NCBI GenBank assembly: GCA_019240405.1
Contig: JAFAYL010000027.1
Span: forward strand, 1 to 64,000
Length of the DNA stretch: 64,000 bases
Direction of reading: 5' to 3'
Source: Acidobacteriaceae bacterium
GTDB lineage: Bacteria > Acidobacteriota > Terriglobia > Bryobacterales > Bryobacteraceae
In this document: positions 53,503-62,632 of the stretch, one piece after another
Layout of the letters: each line of letters begins with the position of its first letter
How positions within the stretch are numbered: the first letter of the stretch is position 1
Notes under the pieces: model-generated
The model's input: the letters and a program-made list of their open reading frames with translations, nothing else
Database searches by the model: none
What the model was told of the DNA's origin: nothing
Made by a program: the position numbers and the translations under genes

Positions 53503-53934
53503 ATGTCTACTCGCATCTTTTGCCCAATCGCCGCGCTCGTTCTCTTTATCGCTGGGTACTGCACAGGATCGGTCCACTCTACCGTTCACGCCCAGACCGG
53601 CAATCGGGTGTTTGAGCTCCGCACCTATCATGCCTATGACGGCAAACTGGATCCCTTACTGGCGCGGTTCCGCGACCATACAGTCAGCATCTTCAATAAG
53701 CACGGCATGACCAGTGTCGGCTATTGGCTCCCAACGGACGAACCGCTGAAGGGCAAGACGCTGATTTACATGCTGGCCTTCCCGAGCCGTGAAGGAGCCG
53801 CAAAATCTTGGGCCGAGTTCCATGATGATCCCGAATGGAAGCGGGTCGCTGCCGCTTCAGAGGCCAATGGCAAGCTCGTCCAAAAGGTTGACTCAATCCT
53901 TCTCGAACCGGCGGATTTTTCCGCCATAAGCTAG
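53503..53934 (+). CDS. NIPSNAP-family protein with N-terminal signal
   Basis: 143 residues. A signal or anchor segment (IAALVLFIAGYCTGSV) precedes one NIPSNAP domain: VFELRTYHAYDGKLDPLLARF, then GYWLPTD and FPSREGAAKSWAEFHDDPEWKRV. The ferredoxin-like fold is that of Dabb/ABM dimeric barrels. Exported version is common in soil bacteria; function unknown. Convergent with the S4 gene with a 10-bp gap. Confidence 0.88.
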   Translation: MSTRIFCPIAALVLFIAGYCTGSVHSTVHAQTGNRVFELRTYHAYDGKLDPLLARFRDHTVSIFNKHGMTSVGYWLPTDEPLKGKTLIYMLAFPSREGAAKSWAEFHDDPEWKRVAAASEANGKLVQKVDSILLEPADFSAIS

Positions 53935-53944
53935 ACGGCGCGCC

Positions 53945-54326
53945 TCACGCTCTTCCTCGAATTCGCGCCAGCTTGCGCCGGTCTCGCTTCGACGGTCTGC
54001 CTTCGTGTAACGCTTCCAAATGCGGCATCGCCTTCCGCTCTTCCGCCAACCTCGCCCGCTCCTCCTTGCTTGCGTCACTCTCCTGATAAAGCCTCTGCGC
54101 AACCGCCGCCGGGACCGCGCATTTCGCTGAGGAGCAGAATCTGCAATTCGAACTCCCCTGAGTCGTTTTTCACGCGCAACTGGTCCCCCACGCGGACCTC
54201 GCGAGAAGCTTTCACGTGCTGTCCGTTGCATTGAACTCTGCCAAGCTCACACGCTCGCGCAGCAAGCGACCGCGTCTTGAAGAACCGAGCCGCCCAGAGC
54301 CACTTGTCCACTCTCAGGCCCGTCAT
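53945..54326 (-). pseudogene. S4-domain RNA-binding protein (Hsp15-like), frameshifted
   Basis: From 54,326 the frame reads an S4 domain: VDKWLWAARFFKTRSLAARACE, GRVQCNGQHVKASREVRVGDQL. Just after LLLSEMRGP an extra base in a run of three C's near 54,110 throws the frame, which then stops early at 54,075. In the corrected frame the tail reads AAVAQRLYQESDASKEERAR, EERKAMPHLEALHEGRPSKR and DRRKLARIRG, as in the family, ending at 53,945. The repaired product would have about 126 residues. Hsp15 relatives bind 50S subunits carrying a stalled nascent chain. Damage or sequencing error cannot be told apart here. It starts 3 bp after the VOC gene. Confidence 0.75.
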
Positions 54327-54329
54327 GGT

Positions 54330-55292
54330 TCAACGGCTTGCAATTTGTAAAATCGACTCCAAGCTCGACAGCATGGGCGAACAGCATGGCGTCTCTACAG
54401 GCTTGAACTCCATCAACTCCGCCCGCGTGTAATTCGGATCGTAGAGATTTAGCTGCCATTTTCCATCTCGACCGATTTTCGGAGCCTCGCGCGGCTTGAA
54501 TCCATGATCAAGCACAGTCTTATACGCTGTCTTGACATTCTCCACGCCCAAAGCCAAATGATGCATAACACCAAGCTGCTTGGGAGAAGGGTTATGCACG
54601 TTCAGCATGTACTCTAACCAGTCGGTCCCTTCAGGCACTCGCATATCCACCCAATCCGTGCGGTCGTCCTTCATCCCCCCGTACCACATCAATTTGAAAC
54701 CGAGAATGTCCTTATAAAAGCGATCCGCCACCGCGCGATCCTGCACTGTCACCCCGACGTGAATCATGCGATTCGAAACTCGCGTACCTGGTAGCAGCTT
54801 CCCGAAATTTCGGCTGTGTAGTGACCCCGGCATATACTGCACGAATTCGACATTGTGGCCGTCGGGATCTTTGATCATCATGCTGACGTTCCCGTCTAAG
54901 CCCGTTTTCAAGGACTCCGGCACCTTAACATCGCGGCTCGCGAGATAATCCCGTAGCTTCTGAATGTTCCCCGTCTCAAAAGCAATGTGGGAAAGCCGGT
55001 CTTCCGCTTCGCTCCTCAGCTCTGGAAAAATCTCAATGTATTGATGATCATTGACCTTGTAATAATTAAGCATCAGGCTGCCTGTCGGTTTGTCCAAGCT
55101 GAAGTGGTCATAGCCGAGGTCGTGGCCATAGAACTGATCCGCCGCCGCAATATCGTTCGTCTTTAAACCAATGTGTGCAACCCCGACGATAGGCGGCCGC
55201 TCAATCGTCCCTGCCTCCCCACCTTGGCCGATCACATAACCGGCCGCAATAATCGCAAGTAGGGAAACCGGAAATACGCGTTTCAGAGACAT
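54330..55292 (-). CDS. Exported protein with two VOC (glyoxalase/dioxygenase) domains
   Basis: 320 residues from ATG at 55,292; the frame reaches 55,616, but that part overlaps the divergent epimerase gene and lacks a signal peptide, which starts here (VFPVSLLAIIAAGYVIGQ). Two VOC halves: HIGLKTNDIAAADQFYGHDLGYD to KDPDGHNVEFVQYMPG, and MIHVGVTVQDRAVADRFYKDILGF to NLYDPNYTRAELMEFKP. Histidine/glutamate metal ligands appear (HIGL, HNVEF, MIHVG, HHLALG, AELMEF). The enzyme activity cannot be assigned. The S4 gene follows. Confidence 0.85.
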   Translation of the reverse strand: MSLKRVFPVSLLAIIAAGYVIGQGGEAGTIERPPIVGVAHIGLKTNDIAAADQFYGHDLGYDHFSLDKPTGSLMLNYYKVNDHQYIEIFPELRSEAEDRLSHIAFETGNIQKLRDYLASRDVKVPESLKTGLDGNVSMMIKDPDGHNVEFVQYMPGSLHSRNFGKLLPGTRVSNRMIHVGVTVQDRAVADRFYKDILGFKLMWYGGMKDDRTDWVDMRVPEGTDWLEYMLNVHNPSPKQLGVMHHLALGVENVKTAYKTVLDHGFKPREAPKIGRDGKWQLNLYDPNYTRAELMEFKPVETPCCSPMLSSLESILQIASR

Positions 55293-55433
55293 TTCTTTGC
55301 TCGTATTCTTAACCGAAAAAAGAATATCAAAAGCTGCGGCTCGTTCTTTAAACCACGCATGAGCATGCCCACAGCGAAGCGCGTTTATCCCAAAGGTAAG
55401 TACGCGGCACTCTGATGAAGTAGACTTCTTTGC

Positions 55434-56438
55434 ATGAAATTCCTCGTGACAGGTGGCACTGGCTTCATCGGCTGGCGGGTCGCGCGCAATCTCCTGAGCC
55501 GAGGAGTGCCGGTCGTAGTCGCGGACTGGAATATCGATCCATCCGTTCAACGCCGCCTGACCGCAGAATCTGGCGGACTTGCTGAGTTCGTAGAGTGCGA
55601 TGTTTCGGACGCTCACGATATCGCACGCATTTTCTCAGCGCATCCCGAGATAACACACGCCGTTCATCTCGCTTATCTGATGAGCGCGGAAGTCGAAGCG
55701 GACCCCCCTCTCAGTGTTCGTGTGAACGTTTTGGGAATGGCGAATATGTTTGAAACTGCGTTGAAACATCGTCTTCAGCGCCTGGTATTCACGAGCAGCG
55801 AAACAGTTTACGGCGCTTCCCAGCGAATCTATGGAGATCGCCCCATCACGGAAGTCGATTTCTGTTCGCCCGCGGATCACGTCTTCACGTATGGCGTGAT
55901 GAAGATCCTGAATGAATTCATGGCCCAGAAATACGTGCAAAGGCACGGGATCGATATAGTTTGTACCCGCCCCCCCGTCGTATTTGGGCACGGCAGGAAG
56001 CGAGGCTCACTGCTTTGGGCTGAATCCTTTGTCTCCTTACCGGCAATTGGTGAGCCGGTAAGCCTTCCGTTTGCTTCCGAAACTCGCGATTGTTGGGTCT
56101 ATGTCGACGATTGCGCTGAACAACTCGTGCGCCTCGCTTTAAAACCCACACTCGCGCATTTCTCCTATAACTCAACCGGATGTTCGGTCTCTGCCCGTCA
56201 GTTTGCGGATTGCGTTCGCTATTGGTTACCGGAAGCGAAAATCGCCTTCGATGAAAACAAGCCGGTAACCCCGCTTGTCGACGATCTGGACGGCAGTCGC
56301 CTTGTGGAAGAGATCGATTTCACGCCGCGTACATTGAAAGCAGGTATCCTCGCTCACATCAACGAAGCACGCGAGGCAGCTTCCCTTCCGCCGCTCGCAG
56401 CAGCGAGCCACCACCTAAAACGAGGCGCGCAATTATAG
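55434..56438 (+). CDS. NAD-dependent epimerase/dehydratase (extended SDR)
   Basis: 334 residues. Rossmann loop TGGTGFIGWRVARNLL, then DVSDAHDIARIF, HLAYLMSAEVEADPP, and the SDR catalytic Ser-Tyr-Lys set TSSETVYG plus YGVMK at about 158-162. The C-terminal substrate region is complete. Acts on a nucleotide-sugar or other hydroxyl substrate. It precedes the MetE-like gene by 8 bp, so the two are probably one unit acting in the same catabolic path, perhaps on an aromatic or methoxylated compound (inferred). Confidence 0.9.
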   Translation: MKFLVTGGTGFIGWRVARNLLSRGVPVVVADWNIDPSVQRRLTAESGGLAEFVECDVSDAHDIARIFSAHPEITHAVHLAYLMSAEVEADPPLSVRVNVLGMANMFETALKHRLQRLVFTSSETVYGASQRIYGDRPITEVDFCSPADHVFTYGVMKILNEFMAQKYVQRHGIDIVCTRPPVVFGHGRKRGSLLWAESFVSLPAIGEPVSLPFASETRDCWVYVDDCAEQLVRLALKPTLAHFSYNSTGCSVSARQFADCVRYWLPEAKIAFDENKPVTPLVDDLDGSRLVEEIDFTPRTLKAGILAHINEAREAASLPPLAAASHHLKRGAQL

Positions 56439-56446
56439 GAGAACGC

Positions 56447-57451
56447 ATGCAACGTTACCGTGCTACTGTCGTCGGAAGTTTTCCGAGGCCAGCCGCAGTT
56501 GCCGACACGATGAAAAGGCCGTCATTGGCGCAGCCGGAAATTGATGACCTGATCCGCTGGGCAGTTGCGCAGCAGGTGGGCCTTGGCCTGGAAATCATCA
56601 CCGACGGCGAAGGCTACCGCGAAAACATGTATTACTACTACCAGAAGCGCATGGACGGCGTTTCGATGGAAAACATGGTCCCGCAGTCCTTCGGGCCGGC
56701 TGGTTTTACCATTGAGTGCGCCCGCGTGGTAGGAACGCTCGCGAATCCCCGGTTCCATCTCGCCCATAACTGGAAGGTTGCGCGCGAAGCCGCTCCGGCA
56801 GGCATTGTTGTGAAGCAAACCGTTACCGGCCCGCACATGCTGACCCGCTTCAGCCTCAACGAGAGGCCCGATTTATATCCTGACGAGCAGGCGTTGTGTC
56901 GCGCTTACGCGAACATCTTGCGGCAGGAGCTGAACGAATTAATAGCCGCCGGTTGCGAGCACATTCAGTTTGACGAACCCGCATGGACCGAGTCGCCGCA
57001 GCAGAGCGAATGGGCAGTGGACATTCTAAACGAACTAATCGATTCACTCAATCGCGTTCGCATCGGTCTGCACGTCTGTGGTGGAAATCCACGAAGAAAG
57101 CGCGTTTATTTCACCAAGTACACAGATTTGGCTCCCGCGTTCCGGAAAGCACATATCCACGAAGTCCTCCTCGAGCACTGCACGCTTGGCTACAATCTCA
57201 TGGATTTATGGAAGCTGTGGGATTTTAAAGGTGACCTCGGTCTCGGCGTCATCGATCAGCGTAGCGACGTCATCGAGACGCCAGACGTAATTCGTCAAAG
57301 ACTGCAGCCTGCCCTGGAATACTTTCCTCCTGAGCGGCTGCTGCTGACCAGCGAGTGCGGCTTCGGCCACGTGCCCGTAGATATAACGAGAGCGAAATTG
57401 AGCACTCTGACTCGCACTTCGCGCGAGCTCGGCAGAGCGGCATCTGCATAG
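56447..57451 (+). CDS. MetE-like (cobalamin-independent methionine synthase C-terminal type) methyltransferase
   Basis: 334 residues, matching only the C-terminal zinc-binding half of MetE. Start VVGSFPRPAAV, then ITDGEGYRENM, IQFDEPAWTE and IGLHVCGGN; the metal site is H and C in HVCGG, E in VLLEHC, and C in SECGFGHVP. AGGAG sits 5 bp ahead of the ATG. Single-domain relatives transfer methyl groups from corrinoid or small methyl donors, or act on methylated substrates, and not always on homocysteine. The tight pairing with an epimerase argues for a catabolic role rather than methionine synthesis. Confidence 0.85.
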   Translation: MQRYRATVVGSFPRPAAVADTMKRPSLAQPEIDDLIRWAVAQQVGLGLEIITDGEGYRENMYYYYQKRMDGVSMENMVPQSFGPAGFTIECARVVGTLANPRFHLAHNWKVAREAAPAGIVVKQTVTGPHMLTRFSLNERPDLYPDEQALCRAYANILRQELNELIAAGCEHIQFDEPAWTESPQQSEWAVDILNELIDSLNRVRIGLHVCGGNPRRKRVYFTKYTDLAPAFRKAHIHEVLLEHCTLGYNLMDLWKLWDFKGDLGLGVIDQRSDVIETPDVIRQRLQPALEYFPPERLLLTSECGFGHVPVDITRAKLSTLTRTSRELGRAASA

Positions 57452-57671
57452 TCGCTCGCATTGCGGTGAGATTTCGCTGGCATTAAGTTAAGGACATCCC
57501 GATCGTGATAGGCGCATGGATCTCGCGTCCATTCGCCTATCCACAAAATCTTTCTTTTCCCGCTAAATTTTCCTCCCCGCAGCGCAGGTAGGAGTAGGAC
57601 CCGGCAGCAGATAGTTCGCAGGGGTCTAACCGTTCCGCGGATTGCGGACGGAAGAACAAGGAGAACTTAAA

Positions 57672-58568
57672 ATGAAAAACAATGTCACTATCCTCGCCCT
57701 CGCGCTAGGCATTACCTGCGTGCAGTCTGTACCAGCACAAACGTTTAAGAGGGTGAAAGTCAATGGAAACGCCCCGCTCGCTCAAGTAGCCTCCGGAGGC
57801 GCCAGCGTCTGGGCTCTCGCTAGCAATGGCAACCCGTACATTTTGAACGGCAATATTTTCGTGTTGGCGAACAGTATCTCTCTAAGCCAAATCAAAGTCG
57901 GGGGAGGCAATGTGGCCCAACCCGATGAGGTTTGGGGGCTGAATTCTTTAGGCGATATCTTCCGGGCCAGCAGAAGTGGACCATCCTGGACCTTCGCACG
58001 AGTTCCGGGTTCACTTGACCTCGTTGAGGTCGGTCCCGGCTATCAAGATAGTTGTCACCCGTACGAAGTATGGGGATTGAATACTGGTTCCGAGATCTTT
58101 CGTTATAACTATTGCACGAAACAGTTCCAGCAGCAGCCCGGATTCCTTTGCGACATACACGTGGGCGGCGGCGACATATGGGGGGCGCAATGCGGCCCTA
58201 ATGTCTTTCGCTTCAACTTTTCTACCGGTGTTTTCGACCAAATAACCCCTGACCCATTTGGAGCTTTTCCGCAGCTTTCGGTCGGGCCGAATGGGGAAGT
58301 ATGGGCGATAGACACCAGCAATTCTGTTCTTTACGAGTACAATGACTTCTCAGGATCCTTCACAGACCTCGGGTGTTGCGCTAGCGAGATTCACGCCGGC
58401 GGGAACGGAGTTTGGGCACTCGCCAACAGCAACATCTACCGGTGGGAGCCAAGCGCATTGGGTTTTGAGCAGGTTCCGGGCGCCCTCGTTTCCCTCAGCG
58501 TGGGGAGCGGCGGTGGAGTCTGGGGGATTAACAGCTCCCACCAAGTCTTCGCATTCTCCACGCCCTAA
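57672..58568 (+). CDS. Exported tectonin-like beta-propeller protein
   Basis: 298 residues from ATG at 57,672 with AAGGAG 10 bp ahead. Signal peptide (VTILALALGITCVQSVPAQ). Then six or so repeats of about 40-45 residues with the words VASGGASVWALASNG, VGGGNVAQPDEVWGLNSLGD, EVWGLNTGSEIFRYN and VGSGGGVWGINSSHQVFAFS, as in tectonin/TECPR beta-propellers. Related proteins bind sugars such as methylated glycans. Several Cys pairs could form disulfides. A strong terminator follows at 58,638. Confidence 0.85.
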   Translation: MKNNVTILALALGITCVQSVPAQTFKRVKVNGNAPLAQVASGGASVWALASNGNPYILNGNIFVLANSISLSQIKVGGGNVAQPDEVWGLNSLGDIFRASRSGPSWTFARVPGSLDLVEVGPGYQDSCHPYEVWGLNTGSEIFRYNYCTKQFQQQPGFLCDIHVGGGDIWGAQCGPNVFRFNFSTGVFDQITPDPFGAFPQLSVGPNGEVWAIDTSNSVLYEYNDFSGSFTDLGCCASEIHAGGNGVWALANSNIYRWEPSALGFEQVPGALVSLSVGSGGGVWGINSSHQVFAFSTP

Positions 58569-58637
58569 GTTCGGTGTGTATCTCCTACTGCGTGTAAGAA
58601 GGATTCTTCGATCAGATCGAGTCCCAAACTGATACGC

Positions 58638-58677
58638 AGCCCCGGGCCGTCCGGTACGGCTCGGGGCTTTCTGTCTT
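58638..58677 (+). terminator. Rho-independent terminator after the propeller gene
   Basis: A 13-bp GC-rich stem, AGCCCCGGGCCGT against ACGGCTCGGGGCT with one G-T pair, loop CCGGT, followed by TTCTGTCTT. It stands between convergent genes and ends transcription of the propeller gene from the plus side. Confidence 0.85.
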
Positions 58678-58698
58678 ACCGGACACGCCTCTTCCCAG

Positions 58699-61317
58699 TT
58701 ACTTACTTGCCGCCGCGATTTGCCGCAGCACAAACACGTTGTTGGGGAGCTTCTGGTCCCAGTGTCGCCAGAGGCTCAGCCGCTTTGCTTCCAACGCAGA
58801 TGCAAGATCGAATTGCCGGTTGCGGCGATACAGGGTAGCTAGCGGCGCCCAAATGTTAGATACGACCACGGCGTCTCCGAGGCTCTTCTCCGGCTCGGCT
58901 TCAATCTGCTTGAATAGCCCTTCGTAGATCTCGATTGCTTGGGGAACATTGCTGGTCTCAGCTTCGTGATCTGCAAGAGCGCAGATCGCCGTACGCACTT
59001 CGGATACTTCTACTCTTTCCGCGATTTTGAGCTGGCGCAAACGCTCGAACGCCGCATCCAGCCGCTTGCGCGCTTCGGCGGGCCGTCCCAAATGCCGCAA
59101 TGGATAACTGGAGCCAGCGAGCGCGCTCACCTCATAGAGCAGAAAGCTCGAGTTATTTTTGACCTCAGCGAGATGACGGAGTGTGTGCTCGTAAATCCCA
59201 AGCGCCCGAGCCGCGTCTGAATGCCGCAGGATATCAGCCAGACTGATTCCAGCCATCGCCAAGCGGCCTCTGGAGCTTTGATCCAGTGGGTCCTTGTGAA
59301 CCAGCTCATCCTCTATTTCGAACGCTCGCTCGAGACAACGCACTGCTTCTTGGGATCGCCCAAAGCTGATGTCTCCGTCCTGAGCCAAAATCCTGCCTTC
59401 CTTAATGAGGGCCAGACCGAGATTGTGGATGGATGTCTGCCCCATGTCCCCGCTACCGAGATCGAGTAGTCTCACGGATTCGCGAATGTCCTTGAGAGCC
59501 TGTTCGAGCTCGCCCCGGAATAGATAGGCCTCCGCCGAAACCCAAAGCAAGTCACCGGCGTAGGAGCGGCTGTCGAATAAGCGGGCAATTTCTGTTCCGC
59601 GTCTACAAAGGCGGAGAGTTTCGTCAAACTGTTCTTCCAGTCTGAACTGGTCAGCGACACCCAAATAAGTGTTCAGCACCGCTGTCATTTCGGGTTTGTC
59701 GCTCGCCTGAGCATGAAACTTCTCCACCAACTCGGCTGATTTCCGCGCCAGTGCCAACGCATCATCAGGACGCCCGCTGAGACGGGCCACGATCATTCGA
59801 TCGTGAGCGATCTGCGCGGCTCGCAATATACCTGTCCGGTTGGATGGTTGCGAAACGAGCACCGACTCGATCAATCCCTGCGCGATTTTCAGACTCTGTT
59901 CGGCCTGATCCATCTGGCCGAGATTCGGCGCGATAGGAACGCCTTGTACGCGCGCGACTCGCATGTAAGCATTGCCCAGATCCAGCGCCAGCTCGGAGTC
60001 TCCCTGGATATTGGGCTTCAGCCGACGCAAGTACTCGAGAGATGTGTCCACGATCAGTTGCCTGGCCCTCGTGCTGCCGGGCAGTTCCGCGACTCGAGCA
60101 TCAACGTCAAATAGCTTGTTAGCCAGTTGGCGCACATCCTGGAACCGCCGCTCCGCGATCAAACGCTCGCGATTGGCAATGTAGAGTCCGACCCCGAGAC
60201 TAGCGATCACGAGTGCCGCTGCACTCACCGGTACCCAATAGCGCCGTACAAATTTGCGGGTTCGATACCAGGCATTTCCTGATCGTGCCCGTACTGTGCG
60301 GAATTCAAGGGAAGCCAGGAGGTCGTCGGCAAATTGTTCGACGGTCGCATACCGCTCGTGCGGATCTTTACGCAGAGCCTTCAGAAGGATACATTCGACA
60401 TCGCCCTTCAGCTCTGGAGCCCATTTACTCGGCCGCGTCACTTCGCGCGACGTGGCTACCCATGCGATTGCCTCCGGCGAGTGGTCTTCGAACTCGTGTA
60501 CTGGCTTGCGCGTGAGCAATTTGTACAGCACCGCGCCCAAAGAATAGATGTCCGTTGCTGTCGTCACTCTCCCGCCCGTCACCTGCTCTGGACTTGCGTA
60601 ATCGGGAGTTAACATACGCATGCTGGTGGCCGTCGAATCTGTAGTTACGTCCAAAAATTTCGCGATGCCGAAGTCGAGCAGCTTTGGCTCGCCCTCGTCG
60701 GTTACGAGGATGTTGCTCGGCTTGAGATCGCGGTGCACGATTAGATTTCGGTGGAGATAGCCGACCGCTGCGCAGACTTTGAGAAACAGCGTGATTTTCT
60801 GGCGCACGCTCAAGCCGTCGCAAAATATATCGATCGGCTTGCCTTCGATATACTCCATAGCCAAAAAAGGTTGACCGCTCTCGAGATGCCCGGCATCCAG
60901 CATGCGCGCGATATTGGGGTGCGCAAGGGACGCGAGAATCTGTCGTTCCTGAAGAAAACGCTTACGCTGAGGATCGCCCGCACCTGGCGGCAACAGCTTC
61001 ACGGCCAGCCGTTGCGTCACTTCGCCGTCCGCGCGCTCTGCCAGATACACTGCGCCCATCCCTCCGCGTCCGATCAGGTCCAGCAGCCGGTAGGGGCCGC
61101 AACGCCATTCTTTCCCTTGGAGCTGCGGTAGCGCGCTGTTCGCGGCGATACTAATGTCGCGTAGTAAAAACGAGCTCGCGCCCGAGTCAAAGTCCAACAG
61201 CGCCTCTACTTCGCGGCGTGTCTCCGCGTCGATCTCATGCTCGGCAAAATAATTCGACCGGGCCTCAGGCGATAGATCTGCCAGTTCATGAAATAGCTGT
61301 TCGACTTCGATCTTCAC
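58699..61317 (-). CDS. Serine/threonine kinase with C-terminal TPR region
   Basis: 872 residues. Preamble to about 60, then the kinase: GRGGMGAV at 83-90, ATP lysine K107, HRDLKPSN at 185-192, DFG at 205-207, and APE-like ASPEQ at 231-235, so all catalytic marks are present. One membrane helix at about 350-370 (WVPVSAAALVIASLGVGLYI) is followed by about 480 residues of TPR-like repeats (YMRVARVQGVPIAPN, LRRGTEIARLFDSRSYAGDLLWVSAEAYL). The membrane layout suggests an outside sensor. It overlaps the sigma gene by 32 bp, as in the pair at 1-1,088, pointing to a joint sigma/kinase signalling unit. Confidence 0.93.
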   Translation of the reverse strand: MKIEVEQLFHELADLSPEARSNYFAEHEIDAETRREVEALLDFDSGASSFLLRDISIAANSALPQLQGKEWRCGPYRLLDLIGRGGMGAVYLAERADGEVTQRLAVKLLPPGAGDPQRKRFLQERQILASLAHPNIARMLDAGHLESGQPFLAMEYIEGKPIDIFCDGLSVRQKITLFLKVCAAVGYLHRNLIVHRDLKPSNILVTDEGEPKLLDFGIAKFLDVTTDSTATSMRMLTPDYASPEQVTGGRVTTATDIYSLGAVLYKLLTRKPVHEFEDHSPEAIAWVATSREVTRPSKWAPELKGDVECILLKALRKDPHERYATVEQFADDLLASLEFRTVRARSGNAWYRTRKFVRRYWVPVSAAALVIASLGVGLYIANRERLIAERRFQDVRQLANKLFDVDARVAELPGSTRARQLIVDTSLEYLRRLKPNIQGDSELALDLGNAYMRVARVQGVPIAPNLGQMDQAEQSLKIAQGLIESVLVSQPSNRTGILRAAQIAHDRMIVARLSGRPDDALALARKSAELVEKFHAQASDKPEMTAVLNTYLGVADQFRLEEQFDETLRLCRRGTEIARLFDSRSYAGDLLWVSAEAYLFRGELEQALKDIRESVRLLDLGSGDMGQTSIHNLGLALIKEGRILAQDGDISFGRSQEAVRCLERAFEIEDELVHKDPLDQSSRGRLAMAGISLADILRHSDAARALGIYEHTLRHLAEVKNNSSFLLYEVSALAGSSYPLRHLGRPAEARKRLDAAFERLRQLKIAERVEVSEVRTAICALADHEAETSNVPQAIEIYEGLFKQIEAEPEKSLGDAVVVSNIWAPLATLYRRNRQFDLASALEAKRLSLWRHWDQKLPNNVFVLRQIAAASK

Positions 61318-61870
61318 CGGCCACCTCCTTGTGCAGCCAGGCCTGCGCGACGCGCAGTTCGCGGCGAACCACGTGCGGGGAGATCGCCAATGCCGTGGCG
61401 GATTCCTCAGCCGTCATGCCCCCGAAGTAGCGCATCTCGATCAGTTGGACTTTGAGCGGATCTGTCCGCGCGAGCCGGTTCAAAGCTTCCTCGATTACCA
61501 GCACCGACTCATTGGGCTGCCGGCCGAGATCGGGAATGTCGGCCAACGGCACCTCCTTCAGAGCGCTTCGCTTTTCTCTGGATCTGGCACGCGCTAGATC
61601 CACCAAAATCTGCCGCATTAATCGCGAGGCGATTCCATAAAAGTGAGACCGGTTTTGGTAGCTGGGTGCTTGACCTTGAGCCAAGCGCAGAAAGGCTTCA
61701 TGGACGAGGGCCGTCGTGTCAAGCGGCCGGGCTTTGCCTTCCCTCCTCAGGTGCGCCGCAGACAATTTCTTGAGCTCGTCGTAAACCAGCGGAATCACCG
61801 TATCGAGAGCTCGTTGATCGCCGGCATGAACGCGCTGGAGGAGTTCCGTGATGTCCACGTCGCATGACAT
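61286..61870 (-). CDS. ECF-type RNA polymerase sigma factor (TIGR02999-like)
   Basis: 194 residues from ATG at 61,870 (start MSCDVDIT); a longer frame to 61,969 would enter the divergent gene. Region 2 has [29 protein letters not shown] and FYGIASRLMRQILVDLARAR; region 4 has FGGMTAEESATALAISPHVVRRELRVAQAW. Same subgroup as the factor at 477-1,088. Its stop lies inside the kinase gene. The divergent NAD(P)-binding gene starts 52 bp away, so promoters for both lie in this short space. Confidence 0.9.
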   Translation of the reverse strand: MSCDVDITELLQRVHAGDQRALDTVIPLVYDELKKLSAAHLRREGKARPLDTTALVHEAFLRLAQGQAPSYQNRSHFYGIASRLMRQILVDLARARSREKRSALKEVPLADIPDLGRQPNESVLVIEEALNRLARTDPLKVQLIEMRYFGGMTAEESATALAISPHVVRRELRVAQAWLHKEVAGEDRSRTAIS

Positions 61871-61922
61871 AATACTCCAAAATCGACGGGGACGGCACGT
61901 ATTGACTTGCGGAGCAACTATT

Positions 61923-62594
61923 GTGAACAGGCCATTTCTCGCCCGTAGAGTATTCATTACCGGAGGCACCGGCTATATCGGAACTCGCGTGATCCCGTTG
62001 CTCCGCAAACATGGGCATTCTGTAATCGCTCTTAGTCGCGAAAGCTCGCCCCGCAAGCTCCCGCCCGATTGCAGCCTTGTCATCGGTGATGCGCTCAATG
62101 GCGAATCCTACAAAGACCATCTCTCCGAATGCGATACTTTCATTCACTTGGTTGGCGTTTCTCATCCCGGTCCAGCCAAGGCGCGCCAGTTCGTTGAAAT
62201 CGATCTGAAGTCCGCCCGAGAGGCTATTCGAGTCGCCCACAATGCAGGTATCCAGCACTTCATCTATATGAGCGTTGCTCATCCAGCCCCAGTCATGAAA
62301 GCCTACATCGACGTGCGCTCCTCATGCGAAGACGCTCTTCGCGAAACCGGGATGAATGCGACCATTCTGCGGCCCTGGTACGTTCTCGGGCCGGGGCATC
62401 GCTGGCCCGTCGTATTGAAGCCGTTCTACCGGCTTGCCGAAAGCTTTCCCGCAATGCGGGACGGCGCACGGCGCCTCGGCCTGGTAACACTCGATGAGAT
62501 GGTCAATACCGTCGTCTCCGTCACCGAGGATCCCGCTTCCGGAGTTTGGATCGTTGAGGTTCCCGAAATCCGCAGCCGCGGTCACGCGCTCTGA
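61923..62594 (+). CDS. NAD(P)-binding atypical SDR (NmrA/epimerase type)
   Basis: 223 residues from GTG at 61,923, with GGAG 8 bp ahead; an in-frame ATG at 61,848 would overlap the sigma gene. Dinucleotide loop FITGGTGYIGTRVIPLL, then VIGDALNGESYKDHL and THLVG-like FIHLVGVSHPG. The usual YxxxK pair is not evident, which points to an atypical SDR that binds NADP without the standard catalysis. Role unknown. The carbon-nitrogen hydrolase follows within 40 bp. Confidence 0.85.
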   Translation: MNRPFLARRVFITGGTGYIGTRVIPLLRKHGHSVIALSRESSPRKLPPDCSLVIGDALNGESYKDHLSECDTFIHLVGVSHPGPAKARQFVEIDLKSAREAIRVAHNAGIQHFIYMSVAHPAPVMKAYIDVRSSCEDALRETGMNATILRPWYVLGPGHRWPVVLKPFYRLAESFPAMRDGARRLGLVTLDEMVNTVVSVTEDPASGVWIVEVPEIRSRGHAL

Positions 62595-62632
62595 AGCGCG
62601 AACCGGTTTTGCTGTGCCAGTCACATATTAAA

